Shown: positions 42,434 through 50,926 of the stretch, one piece after another
Position numbering within the stretch: the stretch's first letter is position 1
How the letters are laid out: each line of letters starts with the position of its first letter
Source: Acidaminococcus hominis
GTDB lineage: Bacteria; Bacillota; Negativicutes; Acidaminococcales; Acidaminococcaceae
Length of the DNA: 64,000 bases
Assembly (NCBI RefSeq): GCF_021044795.1
Contig: NZ_JAJNOP010000008.1
Direction: 5' to 3' (one strand)
Notes under the pieces: model-generated
What the model was told of the DNA's origin: nothing
What the model saw: the letters and a program-made list of their open reading frames with translations, nothing else
Databases searched by the model: none
Made by a program: the position numbers and the translations under genes

Positions 42434-43573
42434 TTATTGTTCCTGCTGCCAGATGACCCGGCCTGCCCGGAGGGTGGTGTAGGGGAGCAGCTGCTGGGTG
42501 CCGGTGCGTTCGTTGCCAGCAGAATCGGCGAAGGTTACAGGCCCTTCCTGGAGCTTGCACAGCACCAGGTCAGCGCAGTAGCCCGGGGCCACCTTGCCGA
42601 TGGTATCCTCCAGCCCCAGGACCTTGGCCGGGGTGGTGGTGACGCTGGTGAGCACCTGGGAAAGGCTCATGCCCATATTGAGCAGTTTGGACATGCACCG
42701 GGGCAGGTCCCACATGGCTGGTTCCTTATGGAAGGTGGTAATGGTGGAGTCGCTGCTGATGATGTCCGGGTAGAAGCCGTCCTTAAAGGCGCCTTCTGCT
42801 GCCGGGAAATTGAAGTTCACCCGGCCGTTGCCTACGTCAAACAGGACGCCCCGCTGCCGAGCTTCCAGGATTTCCGGTTCCACGTGGCCGTTTTCCCCTA
42901 GAAGGGTCCGGCCGGAACCATGGTACACATGGCTGAAGATATCCCCAGGCCGCAGCAGGCTAGCCACTTTCCCCATGCTTTCCGGAGGATTGGTGGTGTG
43001 GACGCAGACGGGCAGCCCCAGGGCTTCGCCCATTTCTACGGCTTTTTGGAGCGGCCGCAGCCTCAGGTCCCCCACGATGTTTTGGCTGATCCGGACCTTC
43101 AGGCCCCGGATTTCCCCAGGATAGGCATCCAGCAGGGCTTCCATTTTCCCCAGGTCCAGGACCTTGTCGTCCAGGGGTTCGTTGATGCCCCGGCCTGGCT
43201 GGCCTACAGGAGAAATGTTCAGGTAGCTGTGGAGCCGGAGATTTTTGCCCACTAGGTCACAGGCGTGGAGGGCGGCGTAGTTGGCGTAGCCCGCCGTGCC
43301 CATGTCGCAGGCCGTGGTGACGCCGGCTTCTGCCAGCCGGTTGGCGTCCAGGCCAAAGCCGCTGCCGTGGCGGAACAGGTGTACATGGTAGTCCACAAAG
43401 CCCGGAAACACGTAGTTCCCCTGGGCGTCCAGCACCTTCCGGGCCGCCGGTACGGCGGCTTCTTCCGGCAGGACTTCCACAATTTTATCCCGGTTCACCA
43501 GAACGGTGCCCCGGCTTTCCCGCCCGGTTTCCGTATCCAGCAGCCGGGCGTTTTTGATACTTACATCAAACAT
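42434..43573 (-). CDS. Amidohydrolase-superfamily metal-dependent hydrolase
   Basis: A 379-residue (beta/alpha)8 metallohydrolase of dihydroorotase/deacetylase type. Metal-site residues are visible in FPGFVDYHVHLF (HxH), the probable carboxylated lysine in GLKVRISQ, VCVHTTN (His), IFSHVYHG (His) and SSDSTI (Asp). Relatives hydrolyse cyclic amides or N-acyl groups, or isomerise D-amino-acid derivatives. The start follows AAGGAGATGCGCCT. It lies 12 bases after the permease gene, so the two form an operon and the permease probably imports its substrate. Confidence 0.88.
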   Translation of the reverse strand: MFDVSIKNARLLDTETGRESRGTVLVNRDKIVEVLPEEAAVPAARKVLDAQGNYVFPGFVDYHVHLFRHGSGFGLDANRLAEAGVTTACDMGTAGYANYAALHACDLVGKNLRLHSYLNISPVGQPGRGINEPLDDKVLDLGKMEALLDAYPGEIRGLKVRISQNIVGDLRLRPLQKAVEMGEALGLPVCVHTTNPPESMGKVASLLRPGDIFSHVYHGSGRTLLGENGHVEPEILEARQRGVLFDVGNGRVNFNFPAAEGAFKDGFYPDIISSDSTITTFHKEPAMWDLPRCMSKLLNMGMSLSQVLTSVTTTPAKVLGLEDTIGKVAPGYCADLVLCKLQEGPVTFADSAGNERTGTQQLLPYTTLRAGRVIWQQEQ

Positions 43574-43585
43574 AGGCGCATCTCC

Positions 43586-44860
43586 TTAATAGAACGGCCA
43601 AATCATGGGGATAACCACGATACAAGTGACCATAAATACCAGGGCCAGGCCGATGTTGCTCTTGAGATAATCCGAGAACTTGTAGCCACCGTAGGAGTAG
43701 ATCAGGTTGGCCGGCGGGCAGGCAATTGGCGTCAGGATAGACATGGTGGAAGCGATACCCAGCACCATAACCAGGGCAGAGGGGATAACCCCAATGGACC
43801 GGGCCACAGCAATAACAATGGGCATCAGGAGGGTTACGGTTACTACGTTGGACATGAACTGGGTCATCACCATGGTGAGCAGGAAGATGACTACGGTAAT
43901 GAAGTACACATTGGTGGAGCCGCCGATCAGGGTGATCAGCAGGTTGGCAATCTGCTGGGCAGCGCCGGTCTTTTTCAGGGCCGTGGCCAGGGGCACCATA
44001 CCGCCTAACAGGATAACGGTCTGAATGCTGACCAGCTGGTAGGCCTGCTTTTCGGTGAAAATTCCGCAGCACACATCAGCTACAGCGCCGATAATGGCTA
44101 CCATGTAGGAAGGAATACCGGTCTGTTTTTCAAAAATCATACCGATAAATACCAGGAGCATAATGATGATGGAAGCATTTTGTTTAAACTTGGAAACTTG
44201 TTTGATTTCCTTGTGGGAGGAGAACAGGGCATCATCGAAGCCCTTCATTTTGATGTCCGGCAGGAAGCGGTAGCCGATAAAGTACATATATACCATCATG
44301 ATGATGGTCAGGGGCAGGCCGATTTTGCCGATTTCAAAGAAACCGAACGGGTAGCCCAGTTCCAGAATTTGGTTGCCGATGAGCACGTTGATGGCCGCAT
44401 CGCCCACCAGGGTCAGACGGCCGCCGCACATGGAGCCTAGGAAGGCACACATTAACAGCTTGGAATGGCTGAACCCGGTCCGGGCGCAGATACCCATGAT
44501 AATGGGGATGAACACGGCAACGGTGCCGGAGTTGGAAACGGCGGAAGAAAGAATGCTGGAAAGCAGCAGAATGGCCATGATGAGCTGCCGTTCCGTTTTG
44601 GCATACTTGGTGACCGTGTGGGCAATCTTGTCGCAGACCCCGGTTTCAAACAGGGCGGACCCTACGATGACCACGCCAATCAGCATCAGGATGGTGGTGC
44701 TGGCAAAGCCGGCAATGGCTTCTTTGGGGGTGACCAGACGGGTGAGCACCAGGGCAATCATGGACAGCATAATGGTCAGGTTGACCGGAATCTTTTCCAT
44801 CAGGAAGGAGATGACGGCCAGTACCAGAATGATAATGGCAATAGTAGCAGGGGTGAACAT
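43586..44860 (-). CDS. SLC13/DASS-type anion permease 1
   Basis: A 424-residue membrane protein with about 11 spans. Two inverted-repeat clamshell motifs are visible: SSAVSNSGTVAVFIPI in the first half and TQFMSNVVTVTLLMP in the second. These are the SN-T substrate and sodium sites of dicarboxylate/sulfate carriers, with the first Thr moved (SNSG). Likely substrates are di- or tricarboxylates or another organic acid. The start at 44860 is set by AAGGAGG six bases upstream; a longer frame to 44881 has no such site. It is co-transcribed with the amidohydrolase gene. Confidence 0.87.
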   Translation of the reverse strand: MFTPATIAIIILVLAVISFLMEKIPVNLTIMLSMIALVLTRLVTPKEAIAGFASTTILMLIGVVIVGSALFETGVCDKIAHTVTKYAKTERQLIMAILLLSSILSSAVSNSGTVAVFIPIIMGICARTGFSHSKLLMCAFLGSMCGGRLTLVGDAAINVLIGNQILELGYPFGFFEIGKIGLPLTIIMMVYMYFIGYRFLPDIKMKGFDDALFSSHKEIKQVSKFKQNASIIIMLLVFIGMIFEKQTGIPSYMVAIIGAVADVCCGIFTEKQAYQLVSIQTVILLGGMVPLATALKKTGAAQQIANLLITLIGGSTNVYFITVVIFLLTMVMTQFMSNVVTVTLLMPIVIAVARSIGVIPSALVMVLGIASTMSILTPIACPPANLIYSYGGYKFSDYLKSNIGLALVFMVTCIVVIPMIWPFY

Positions 44861-44931
44861 GATATGCCTCCTTAAATCCAAAAGTTTGTGAGAAATGTAA
44901 AAATAAATAGAAATTTCAATATAACAGCCTT

Positions 44932-44962
44932 AAAAAAAGAGCGCAGAGGACTGCTCTGCGCC
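44932..44962 (-). terminator. Terminator after the D-2-hydroxyacid dehydrogenase gene
   Basis: GCGCAGAG and CTCTGCGC on the minus strand, followed by T7. The gap 44963-45114 contains no gene with support. Confidence 0.85.
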
Positions 44963-45114
44963 CTGAGGTTCGCCTGTAAAGGAGGGGCTGATTATGTCCT
45001 GTTCACCCTTGAGGGCCTGAACTAAAAGGAGGGGACCTTTTGCAATTCGTGTCTACAGGAAAGGCTTCTCAAGAGTAAACAATCCATAATCTATAACAAG
45101 CAAAAGCTGAGTAA

Positions 45115-46143
45115 TTAGAAGTCAAACATACCGGCCGGTTTGGTATTGGGTTTCTTGGTGTCGGTATAGGTTTTGGCTGTTTCATAATCGATATCGTGGA
45201 TCGGCCAGGTAGGTTCCTTGCCTTCGTATACTTCCTGCACGCCCATGGCGGAGAAGTAGCTGGCACGGTGGGCAGCTTCCTGGGTGTTGCCGCCGATATG
45301 CGGGTACATGATGACGTTGTCCAGGGTCAGGAGCGGCAGGTTAGGATCCACCGGTTCCTTCTTCAGGGCATCTAGGCCAGCGCCGGCAATGGTGCCGTTC
45401 TTGCAGGCTTCGTACAGGGCATCTTCATCCACGCAGCCGCCCCGGGCAGTGTTGATCAGGAAAGCGGTGGGTTTCATCATAGCCAAGGTTTCGGCATTCA
45501 CAATGTGATGGGTAACCGGGGTATTGGGGGTATGGATGGATACGTAGTCGCTTTCTTTGAAGATCCGGTCCAGGTCCCGTACCACTTCAACCCCATCGGG
45601 GAAGTCAGCAGCCGGTTTGTAGGGATCGTAAGCCAGTACGTTCATTTCCATGCCCAAAGCCCGTTTGGCCAGGCGACTGCCGATGTTGCCGCAGCCGATG
45701 ATGCCCAGGGTCTTGCCGTTAATGGTATTCTTGCGCACCTTCAATTTTGCTTTGTAGTAGTCGTTGACCCAGGTCTTGTGCAGCACGGTTACGTTGCGGC
45801 TGCATTCCAGAATCAGCAGCATAGCGGTTTCGGCTACGGAAGTGGAGTTGGCCACCGGAGCATACAGGGCTTGTACGCCATTGTCGTGGCAGGCCTTTAC
45901 GTCCAGGGCGTCGAAGCCGGCACCGTGACGGACAATAACCTTCAGGTTGGGGTTGGATTCGATAACTTCCCGGGTAATCGGGGTAATCCGGACAATCATG
46001 GCATCCGGTTGGTATTCTTTCATATCTGCCAGTACATCGGCAGTTTCAAAGCCGCGGCCGGCAATCAGGGTATGGCCAGCATCTTCCAGCAGTTTGCGGC
46101 CTTCAGACATAATTTCTTGAGGCAGTAAAATTTTCCAAGGCAT
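45115..46143 (-). CDS. D-isomer-specific 2-hydroxyacid dehydrogenase
   Basis: A 342-residue NAD-dependent dehydrogenase of the phosphoglycerate/glycerate/D-lactate type. IVRHGAGFDALD is in the substrate domain. The Rossmann loop is LGIIGCGNIGSRLAKRALG. Catalytic Arg is in NTARGGCVDEDAL, Glu in LKKEPVDP and His in MYPHIGG. It interconverts a 2-oxoacid and a D-2-hydroxyacid. It follows the rraA-like gene by 17 bases, so the two form an operon. An aldolase releasing pyruvate or another 2-oxoacid followed by a reductase would make a short hydroxyacid branch. Confidence 0.92.
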   Translation of the reverse strand: MPWKILLPQEIMSEGRKLLEDAGHTLIAGRGFETADVLADMKEYQPDAMIVRITPITREVIESNPNLKVIVRHGAGFDALDVKACHDNGVQALYAPVANSTSVAETAMLLILECSRNVTVLHKTWVNDYYKAKLKVRKNTINGKTLGIIGCGNIGSRLAKRALGMEMNVLAYDPYKPAADFPDGVEVVRDLDRIFKESDYVSIHTPNTPVTHHIVNAETLAMMKPTAFLINTARGGCVDEDALYEACKNGTIAGAGLDALKKEPVDPNLPLLTLDNVIMYPHIGGNTQEAAHRASYFSAMGVQEVYEGKEPTWPIHDIDYETAKTYTDTKKPNTKPAGMFDF

Positions 46144-46160
46144 GTTCGTTAGCTCCTTTA

Positions 46161-46862
46161 TTAACCTTTGTACATTCCGTCGATGATTTCTACGCCTTTG
46201 TCAGCCAGGCGCTTGTCAACCCATTCTCTCTTGGAGTTGCCGGTTTGGGCAGCCACCAGTTTGGCTTCGTCCTGAGCTTGGAAAGCTTTGGCAGCTTCCA
46301 GTACAGTTTCGCCTTCCTGCCAAGGAATCACGATAACGCCGTCTTCGTCCATGACGATGATGTCGCCGGGGTTAATGCTGATGCCGCCGCAGGAGATAGG
46401 AACGTTGATTTCGCCGGGGCCTTCTTTGTAGGGGCCGCCAGGGTTGGTGCCGGTAGCGTAGATAGGATAGGTCATTTTGCGGACGGCGTCGATATCCCGG
46501 ATAGGACCATCGATGATGATGCCGCCGATGTTCTTGGAACCGCCGTAGGTGAACATGATTTCGCCAATCAGGGAACGGTATTCTTCGCCGCCATCGTTGG
46601 AAACGATCAGTACATCACCGGGTTTGGCCATGTTCAGAGCCTTGTGCAGCATCAGGTTGTCCCCGGAACGGGTTTTGATGGTGAGAGCCCGGCCTACGTT
46701 GATGGGATCCTTGGGGCTGCTTTGCAGTTTGATGCGGGGATGCATACCAACCAGACGACCCATGGTGTCGGAGATGTTGGCAGCAGGGATGGTTTTGAAA
46801 GCATCCAGCAGTTCTTGAGCAACTTCCGGTTTTTGCAGGAATACGCGATTTCCAATAGACAT
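46161..46862 (-). CDS. RraA-family aldolase-like protein, copy 1
   Basis: A 233-residue protein of the RraA/4-hydroxy-4-methyl-2-oxoglutarate aldolase (class II HMG/CHA aldolase) family. Visible are ANISDTMGRLVGMH near the N-terminus, the substrate loop VSNDGGEEYRSLIGEIM, and IIIDGPIRDIDAVRKM with the Arg-Asp pair that binds the substrate and metal. It likely cleaves a hydroxy-oxo dicarboxylate to pyruvate plus a second oxoacid. A paralogue at 52490-53191 differs at about ten residues and shares the ribosome site and leader bases. It is divergent from a LysR gene. Confidence 0.88.
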   Translation of the reverse strand: MSIGNRVFLQKPEVAQELLDAFKTIPAANISDTMGRLVGMHPRIKLQSSPKDPINVGRALTIKTRSGDNLMLHKALNMAKPGDVLIVSNDGGEEYRSLIGEIMFTYGGSKNIGGIIIDGPIRDIDAVRKMTYPIYATGTNPGGPYKEGPGEINVPISCGGISINPGDIIVMDEDGVIVIPWQEGETVLEAAKAFQAQDEAKLVAAQTGNSKREWVDKRLADKGVEIIDGMYKG

Positions 46863-46952
46863 TTACAATTCCTCCTTGAAATACATAACGGTTTGCAATC
46901 AAATGGCAATTCGCAATTTTCTGTTTTATTGCTTGCAACCGTATAATACCTT

Positions 46953-46982
46953 TTGACAACCACAAAGTAAAACAGTTATAAT
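46953..46982 (+). promoter_or_regulatory. Promoter of the LysR gene at 47.1 kb
   Basis: TTGACA at 46953-46958 and TATAAT at 46977-46982 have an 18-base spacer. The same stretch read on the minus strand gives TTTACT-N17-TATTAT toward the rraA-like gene, so the two promoters overlap, a common LysR arrangement. Confidence 0.7.
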
Positions 46983-47074
46983 TTGGAGGAGGAACAAAAT
47001 AATTTTGTGGCTAAGAGAATTTACCGGGGCGCCTGGCCCAAGGAGCACCGGAACTTGGCATCAAGGAGGACCCT

Positions 47075-48058
47075 ATGGATCTGGAAAGCTTATACTACTT
47101 TAAAGAACTGACCCGGGACCTGAACATGACCCAGACAGCCAAACGGCTGTTCCTGTCCCAGCAGACCCTGAGCAACCACATTGCCCGGCTGGAAAAGTGG
47201 TGCGGTATCCCGCTGTTCTACCGGAAACCCCGGCTGACCCTGACCACCGCCGGTTTTTCCCTGCTGCAATTTGCCGACAAGGTGCTGAACCAGGAGCAGG
47301 AATTCAAGGAAGTGCTGTCGGATATTGCCGAAGAAGCCCGGGGCACCATTCGCTTTGGGGCCAGCTTCATCCGCTACAATATTGCCCTGCCGGCGGTGCT
47401 GCCGGACCTTACCAGGCGCTACCCCCATGTGTCCATGGACCTGACGGACGATACCTCGGATCATCTCCAGTCCCAGCTTTTGGAAGGGAATCTGGACGTA
47501 ATCCTCTCCGTACGTAACGAAAATATTCCCGGCCTCAGCAGCACCCTGCTGCTGGCCAACCAAATTTATCTGCTGGTATCCGACCGGCTGCTGAAAAAAT
47601 ACTATGGGGCGGAAACGGAAATTATCAAGGAACGCTCCCGGCACGGAGCCCATTTGAAAGACTTTGCCAAGCTGCCCTTTTTGATGCTGACACCCCCCAA
47701 CCGGATGGGCACCATCTTGACCAACTGCTTTGAGGAAGCAGGCTGCGCACCCCAGGTGTATATCCGCACGGACCACCTGCGCATGAGCGAAACCATTTCG
47801 TCCAAGGCACTGGCCGCCACCTTCAGTACCACCATGCCCCTCAATAAGACCAAAAAGCAGCTGGCCTCCGACGTGAACATCTTTCCTTTACTGTACAAGG
47901 AAAAGCCCGTGTACCACAACCTGTACCTGGCCTACTTCAAGAATCGGTACCACGCCCGGTATTTGAAGTACTTCATTGAACTGCTGGAAAACTATTTTAA
48001 GAATGTGGAAACCATGGACCCCAGTTACGTCCATAAACCGGAACCGGGCGTGGAATAA
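47075..48058 (+). CDS. LysR-family regulator 1
   Basis: A 327-residue LysR-type regulator. The N-terminal winged HTH reads LESLYYFKELTRDLNMTQTAKRLFLSQQTLSNHIARLE. The effector domain starts near residue 90 (GTIRFGASFIRYNIALPAVL). The start ATG at 47075 follows CAAGGAGGACCCT. It is divergent from the rraA-like/D-hydroxyacid dehydrogenase operon, whose promoter overlaps its own, so it very likely controls that operon in response to the substrate or an intermediate. Confidence 0.92.
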   Translation: MDLESLYYFKELTRDLNMTQTAKRLFLSQQTLSNHIARLEKWCGIPLFYRKPRLTLTTAGFSLLQFADKVLNQEQEFKEVLSDIAEEARGTIRFGASFIRYNIALPAVLPDLTRRYPHVSMDLTDDTSDHLQSQLLEGNLDVILSVRNENIPGLSSTLLLANQIYLLVSDRLLKKYYGAETEIIKERSRHGAHLKDFAKLPFLMLTPPNRMGTILTNCFEEAGCAPQVYIRTDHLRMSETISSKALAATFSTTMPLNKTKKQLASDVNIFPLLYKEKPVYHNLYLAYFKNRYHARYLKYFIELLENYFKNVETMDPSYVHKPEPGVE

Positions 48059-48072
48059 ACGCCTATACGCCA

Positions 48073-48125
48073 AAGGGCCGGGGCCTGTACGTGAAGTACA
48101 GGCCCCGGCCCTTGGTTGTTTTTCC
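48073..48125 (+). terminator. Terminator after LysR gene 1
   Basis: GGGCCGGGGCCTGTAC pairs with GTACAGGCCCCGGCCC, an exceptionally GC-rich stem, followed by TTGGTTGTTTTT. Confidence 0.85.
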
Positions 48126-48254
48126 CTAGAAAAGGAGCTATATGGAGGTAGATAGTACGCAATAGGCAGAAACCATGGTCAAACAAAAACTGACCGGGTT
48201 ACTTCTGAAAATTGTTTGCGAAAAAGTACTTTAATATTCGGGAAATAAAATGGC

Positions 48255-48407
48255 TTATTCGAAATCGAAATACGCCATCGGATCCCAGTCCAGCATACTG
48301 GGAACTTTGCTAGAGAATGCCTTAGAAACGAATAAATCCAGCAGCAAACCTTCAAAATCAAAACCTTCTTTGGCGGCACTAGAGACCATTTTCTTATCCA
48401 TTTCCAT
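48255..48407 (-). CDS. Small 50-residue protein of unknown function
   Basis: A short frame starting MEMDKKMVSSAAKEGFDFEG and ending in an acidic, aromatic tail, WDPMAYFDFE. Support for it being real is an AAAGGAGG site 9 bases upstream of the ATG, a TATAAT -10 about 50 bases upstream, and an inverted repeat in the leader. It has no cysteine, transmembrane segment or recognisable DNA-binding motif. It resembles no family that I know. It is isolated, facing the LysR gene terminator. Confidence 0.6.
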   Translation of the reverse strand: MEMDKKMVSSAAKEGFDFEGLLLDLFVSKAFSSKVPSMLDWDPMAYFDFE

Positions 48408-48428
48408 AAGCTTCATCCTCCTTTTTTT

Positions 48429-48459
48429 GTTCGGTTAATATCGAACTATCTTTATTATA
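48429..48459 (-). promoter_or_regulatory. Promoter and possible operator of the 50-residue gene
   Basis: TATAAT on the minus strand at 48459-48454. GTTCG-N8-CGAAC at 48429-48446 lies between it and the ribosome site, where a repressor could block transcription. Confidence 0.5.
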
Positions 48460-48649
48460 CTCATTTTTGCGTTCGTGACTAGTACTTCACATTTCCTTCA
48501 CAAAAAAGCGGTTGCTCACTTTTATAATTGTAAACAGTTTAACGGAATTTGAGAAAATTTGACGTAGGATTTTTCACCGCAAGCAACGAGGCAGAAAGCT
48601 GAATGTATTTCTGATTCGTTTCTCTCGATAGGCTTGTGCTTATAATTAG

Positions 48650-48798
48650 GCCCTGCTGCCCCCATCCGAGGCGCTGTGCGCCCCACCTTCTCTTGAACAC
48701 GCCCCATCTGCGCCTTTGGAATTCTTATGATAGGCGCATCTTCTCCATTTCAGCTGTTCCACAGCTGAAACGGAGAAGACAGGCAGCCGGAGGCCGCA
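48650..48798 (-). repeat. Structured intergenic repeat, family 2, copy 1
   Basis: Minus-strand order: GCGGCC...GGC, CTTCTCC, a hairpin TTTCAGCTG/CAGCTGAAA, GGAGAAG, then GCGCCT/AGGCGC and ATGGGG. The plan matches copies 2 and 3, but the first hairpin has a wholly different sequence that still pairs. Confidence 0.6.
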
Positions 48799-48808
48799 AA
48801 ACATGGAT

Positions 48809-49148
48809 GAACTTCCTCAGTCATCCCTACGGGCTGACAGCCCCTCAGTGGTTCGCAGCTAGCTGTTCATCTTCGCTCAGAGAGCTTGATTCACAGGCTG
48901 CTATCACATGGCTCACATTAGCCAAGAGCCTTTTGACTAACGGATTTGCTCTTGGATGTGAGCGCAACGCTTTGGATGGGCCGGTCTTAGGCCCATACTG
49001 GTCGTGTGTTAAACGGGTTTTGAGATGAAATCACGGTATGTAAATACTAATACTACCTTTCTTTGTCACTTGACCAGTGGTGGCCTGGAAGCCTCTTTCA
49101 AGCGTGAAAGAGGTGTCAGTCACTGCGTGACTGACGGAGAAAGTTTAA
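48809..49148 (+). repeat. Long structured intergenic repeat, family 1, copy C
   Basis: About 340 bp from GAACTTCCTCAGTCATCCC to GACTGACGGAGAAAGTTT. The central hairpin (48911-48963) is GCTCACAT, TAG, CCAAGAGC, a loop, GCTCTTGG, ATGTGAGC. The modules GCGCAACGCTT, GGCCGGTCTTAGGCC, AAACGGGTTT and TTGACCAGTGGTGG occur in the same order as in copy B. Confidence 0.8.
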
Positions 49149-49162
49149 TACTCAGCATTTCG

Positions 49163-49322
49163 CGGCCATCGGCCGCTGCCTTCCACTTACCTGTTCGCTG
49201 CGTAGCGAACAGGAGAAGAAGAAGGGTGGCTACGCCCCAAGAATAAAACGTAGCCGGGATGGGTTTCAAATCCAGGATGCCCGGAGGGCCGAACCACACT
49301 ACACCCCGCAGACCGCACTACC
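49163..49322 (+). repeat. Structured intergenic repeat, family 2, copy 2
   Basis: GCGGCC-ATC-GGCCGC, then CCTTC, a CCTGTTCGC/GCGAACAGG hairpin, GAAGGGTGGCTACG, a loop, CGTAGCC and GGGATGGG. It directly follows family 1 copy C. The remaining stretch 49323-49596 before the permease holds no recognised element. Confidence 0.65.
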
Positions 49323-49596
49323 CTTTCACAAATTTTATTTGTAGCACACCCAAAATATCTATGTTTTACTTTGTTATAGTCTCAAGTTATCATACAATTG
49401 CCAAAAATGCAAAGACTGAAAATTACTAATTTACATTTCATTCCATCGCGGGTGAAATAGAAAGGGGGACCGTTACACAGCATTTTCCGTTTTGGCGGTG
49501 CAGCCGCGGGCTGCCCAAAACGGCAGGCAAAATGAAGGGAAACCGGAGAGCCGGCTTTCCGAACCAAGCATTGGCAATCAAGAAAGGATGACGACA

Positions 49597-50850
49597 ATGA
49601 CTCCTATGGCATTGGCATTAGGTATTCTATTTATCACGATTTTGCTATTTATCTGGGAACCCATTCCCATTGCAGTTACTGCTATCTTAGCTTCCATTTC
49701 CTACGGCGCCCTGGGCATTGTGAAAATGAGCACAGTGTTCTCCGGCTACGACAACAACACCAACATCTTGCTGGCCGGCATGATGGTGGTCGGTTCTTCC
49801 CTGTTCCACACCGGCATCACCGACAAGATTGGTGAAAAGATGATTGCCATTACCGGCAAAAGCGAACGGAACATCATCCTGGCAACCCTGATCGTTTCCT
49901 GCATCCTGAGCTCCGTGTGCAGCAACATCGGCGTTATGGTTGCTATGGCTCCCCTGGTAACGGCCATGGCGGAATCTGCCGGCGTAGGTCCTTCCCGGGC
50001 TCTGCTGGGCCTGTTGTTTGGTGCCCAGTTCGGCGGCTTCGTAACCCTGGTAGGCGTAGGCTCCAACGCTGCTGCCGCTGCTGCCATGGGCAAGCTGGGT
50101 CTGGTACCCTTCGGCTTCTTCAGCATCACCCCCTTCGGCATCGGCGTGTGCATTGTGGGTACCCTGTACTTCACCTTCATCGGTTCCAAGATGATTCCCG
50201 ATACCGGCTACGTTCCTGAATTTGCCCAAATCGAAAAGAAACCCCTGAACAAACAAAAAGCCACCATCGCCGCCCTGACCATGATTGTGGTGCTGATTAT
50301 CATCGCCAGCGGCAGCAAGGCCCTGCCCATGCACGTGGCTGCTGTACTGGGTGCCTGCGTTATCGTGGGAACCCGCTGCATGACCATCAAGGATGCCTTC
50401 AAGGCCATTGACTGGAACTGCTTGATTCTGGTAGGCGCTCTAGGCGTCATTTCCGAAGGCGTAAAGGACAGCGGTGCAGGCCAGGCCGTTGCCGACCTGA
50501 TTATCGCCATTTTGGGCAACAACCCCAGCCCCTTCATGATTTCTACTGTCATGTTTGTAGCTGCTGCCGGCCTGACCCAGATTATGTCCAACATTCCCAC
50601 CATCCTGGTGTTCATGCCCATCGGCGTGTCCATTGCCCAGCAGATTGGTGTTAGCCCGTATCCCATTGCCATGATCATCACCCTGGCCGGTGCTGCTTCC
50701 TATGCAACCCCCTTTGCTGCACCCCAGAACATGATGACCGTAGGCTGGACCCAATACAAGTTCATGGACTTTGTGAAGATTGGTCTGCCCATGGTAATCC
50801 TCACCTATCTGGTGGTGGTAGGCCTGATCCCCATTTTCCTGCCGTACTAA
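49597..50850 (+). CDS. SLC13/DASS-type anion permease 2
   Basis: A 417-residue membrane protein with about 11 spans, of the same family as the permease at 43586-44860. The clamshell motifs read SSVCSNIGVMVAMAPL and LTQIMSNIPTILVFMP. The ATG at 49597 is preferred over a longer frame to 49492, since AAAGGA lies 8 bases upstream and the extra N-terminus is not hydrophobic. It is followed by a terminator and then the DUF6282-like hydrolase. As in the other block, a permease is paired with an amidohydrolase-type enzyme. Confidence 0.88.
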   Translation: MTPMALALGILFITILLFIWEPIPIAVTAILASISYGALGIVKMSTVFSGYDNNTNILLAGMMVVGSSLFHTGITDKIGEKMIAITGKSERNIILATLIVSCILSSVCSNIGVMVAMAPLVTAMAESAGVGPSRALLGLLFGAQFGGFVTLVGVGSNAAAAAAMGKLGLVPFGFFSITPFGIGVCIVGTLYFTFIGSKMIPDTGYVPEFAQIEKKPLNKQKATIAALTMIVVLIIIASGSKALPMHVAAVLGACVIVGTRCMTIKDAFKAIDWNCLILVGALGVISEGVKDSGAGQAVADLIIAILGNNPSPFMISTVMFVAAAGLTQIMSNIPTILVFMPIGVSIAQQIGVSPYPIAMIITLAGAASYATPFAAPQNMMTVGWTQYKFMDFVKIGLPMVILTYLVVVGLIPIFLPY

Positions 50851-50859
50851 GTAAAGTTA

Positions 50860-50888
50860 GGGGCTGTGCATTGGCGCAGCCCTTTTTT
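50860..50888 (+). terminator. Terminator after permease 2
   Basis: GGGCTGTGC-ATTG-GCGCAGCCC (one G-U), then T6. Confidence 0.9.
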
Positions 50889-50926
50889 CTCAAGGCAAAG
50901 CTACCTGCAAAAGAAGGAGAACCAAC

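Noticed and set aside
44992..45022. Eight-codon plus-strand frame after AAAGGAGG near 44.98 kb
   Set aside because: It runs against all neighbouring genes and has no promoter; the purine-rich tract is probably chance.
49255..49290. tRNA-like string GGTTTCAAATCC
   Set aside because: No acceptor or D arm surrounds it; it lies inside repeat family 2.
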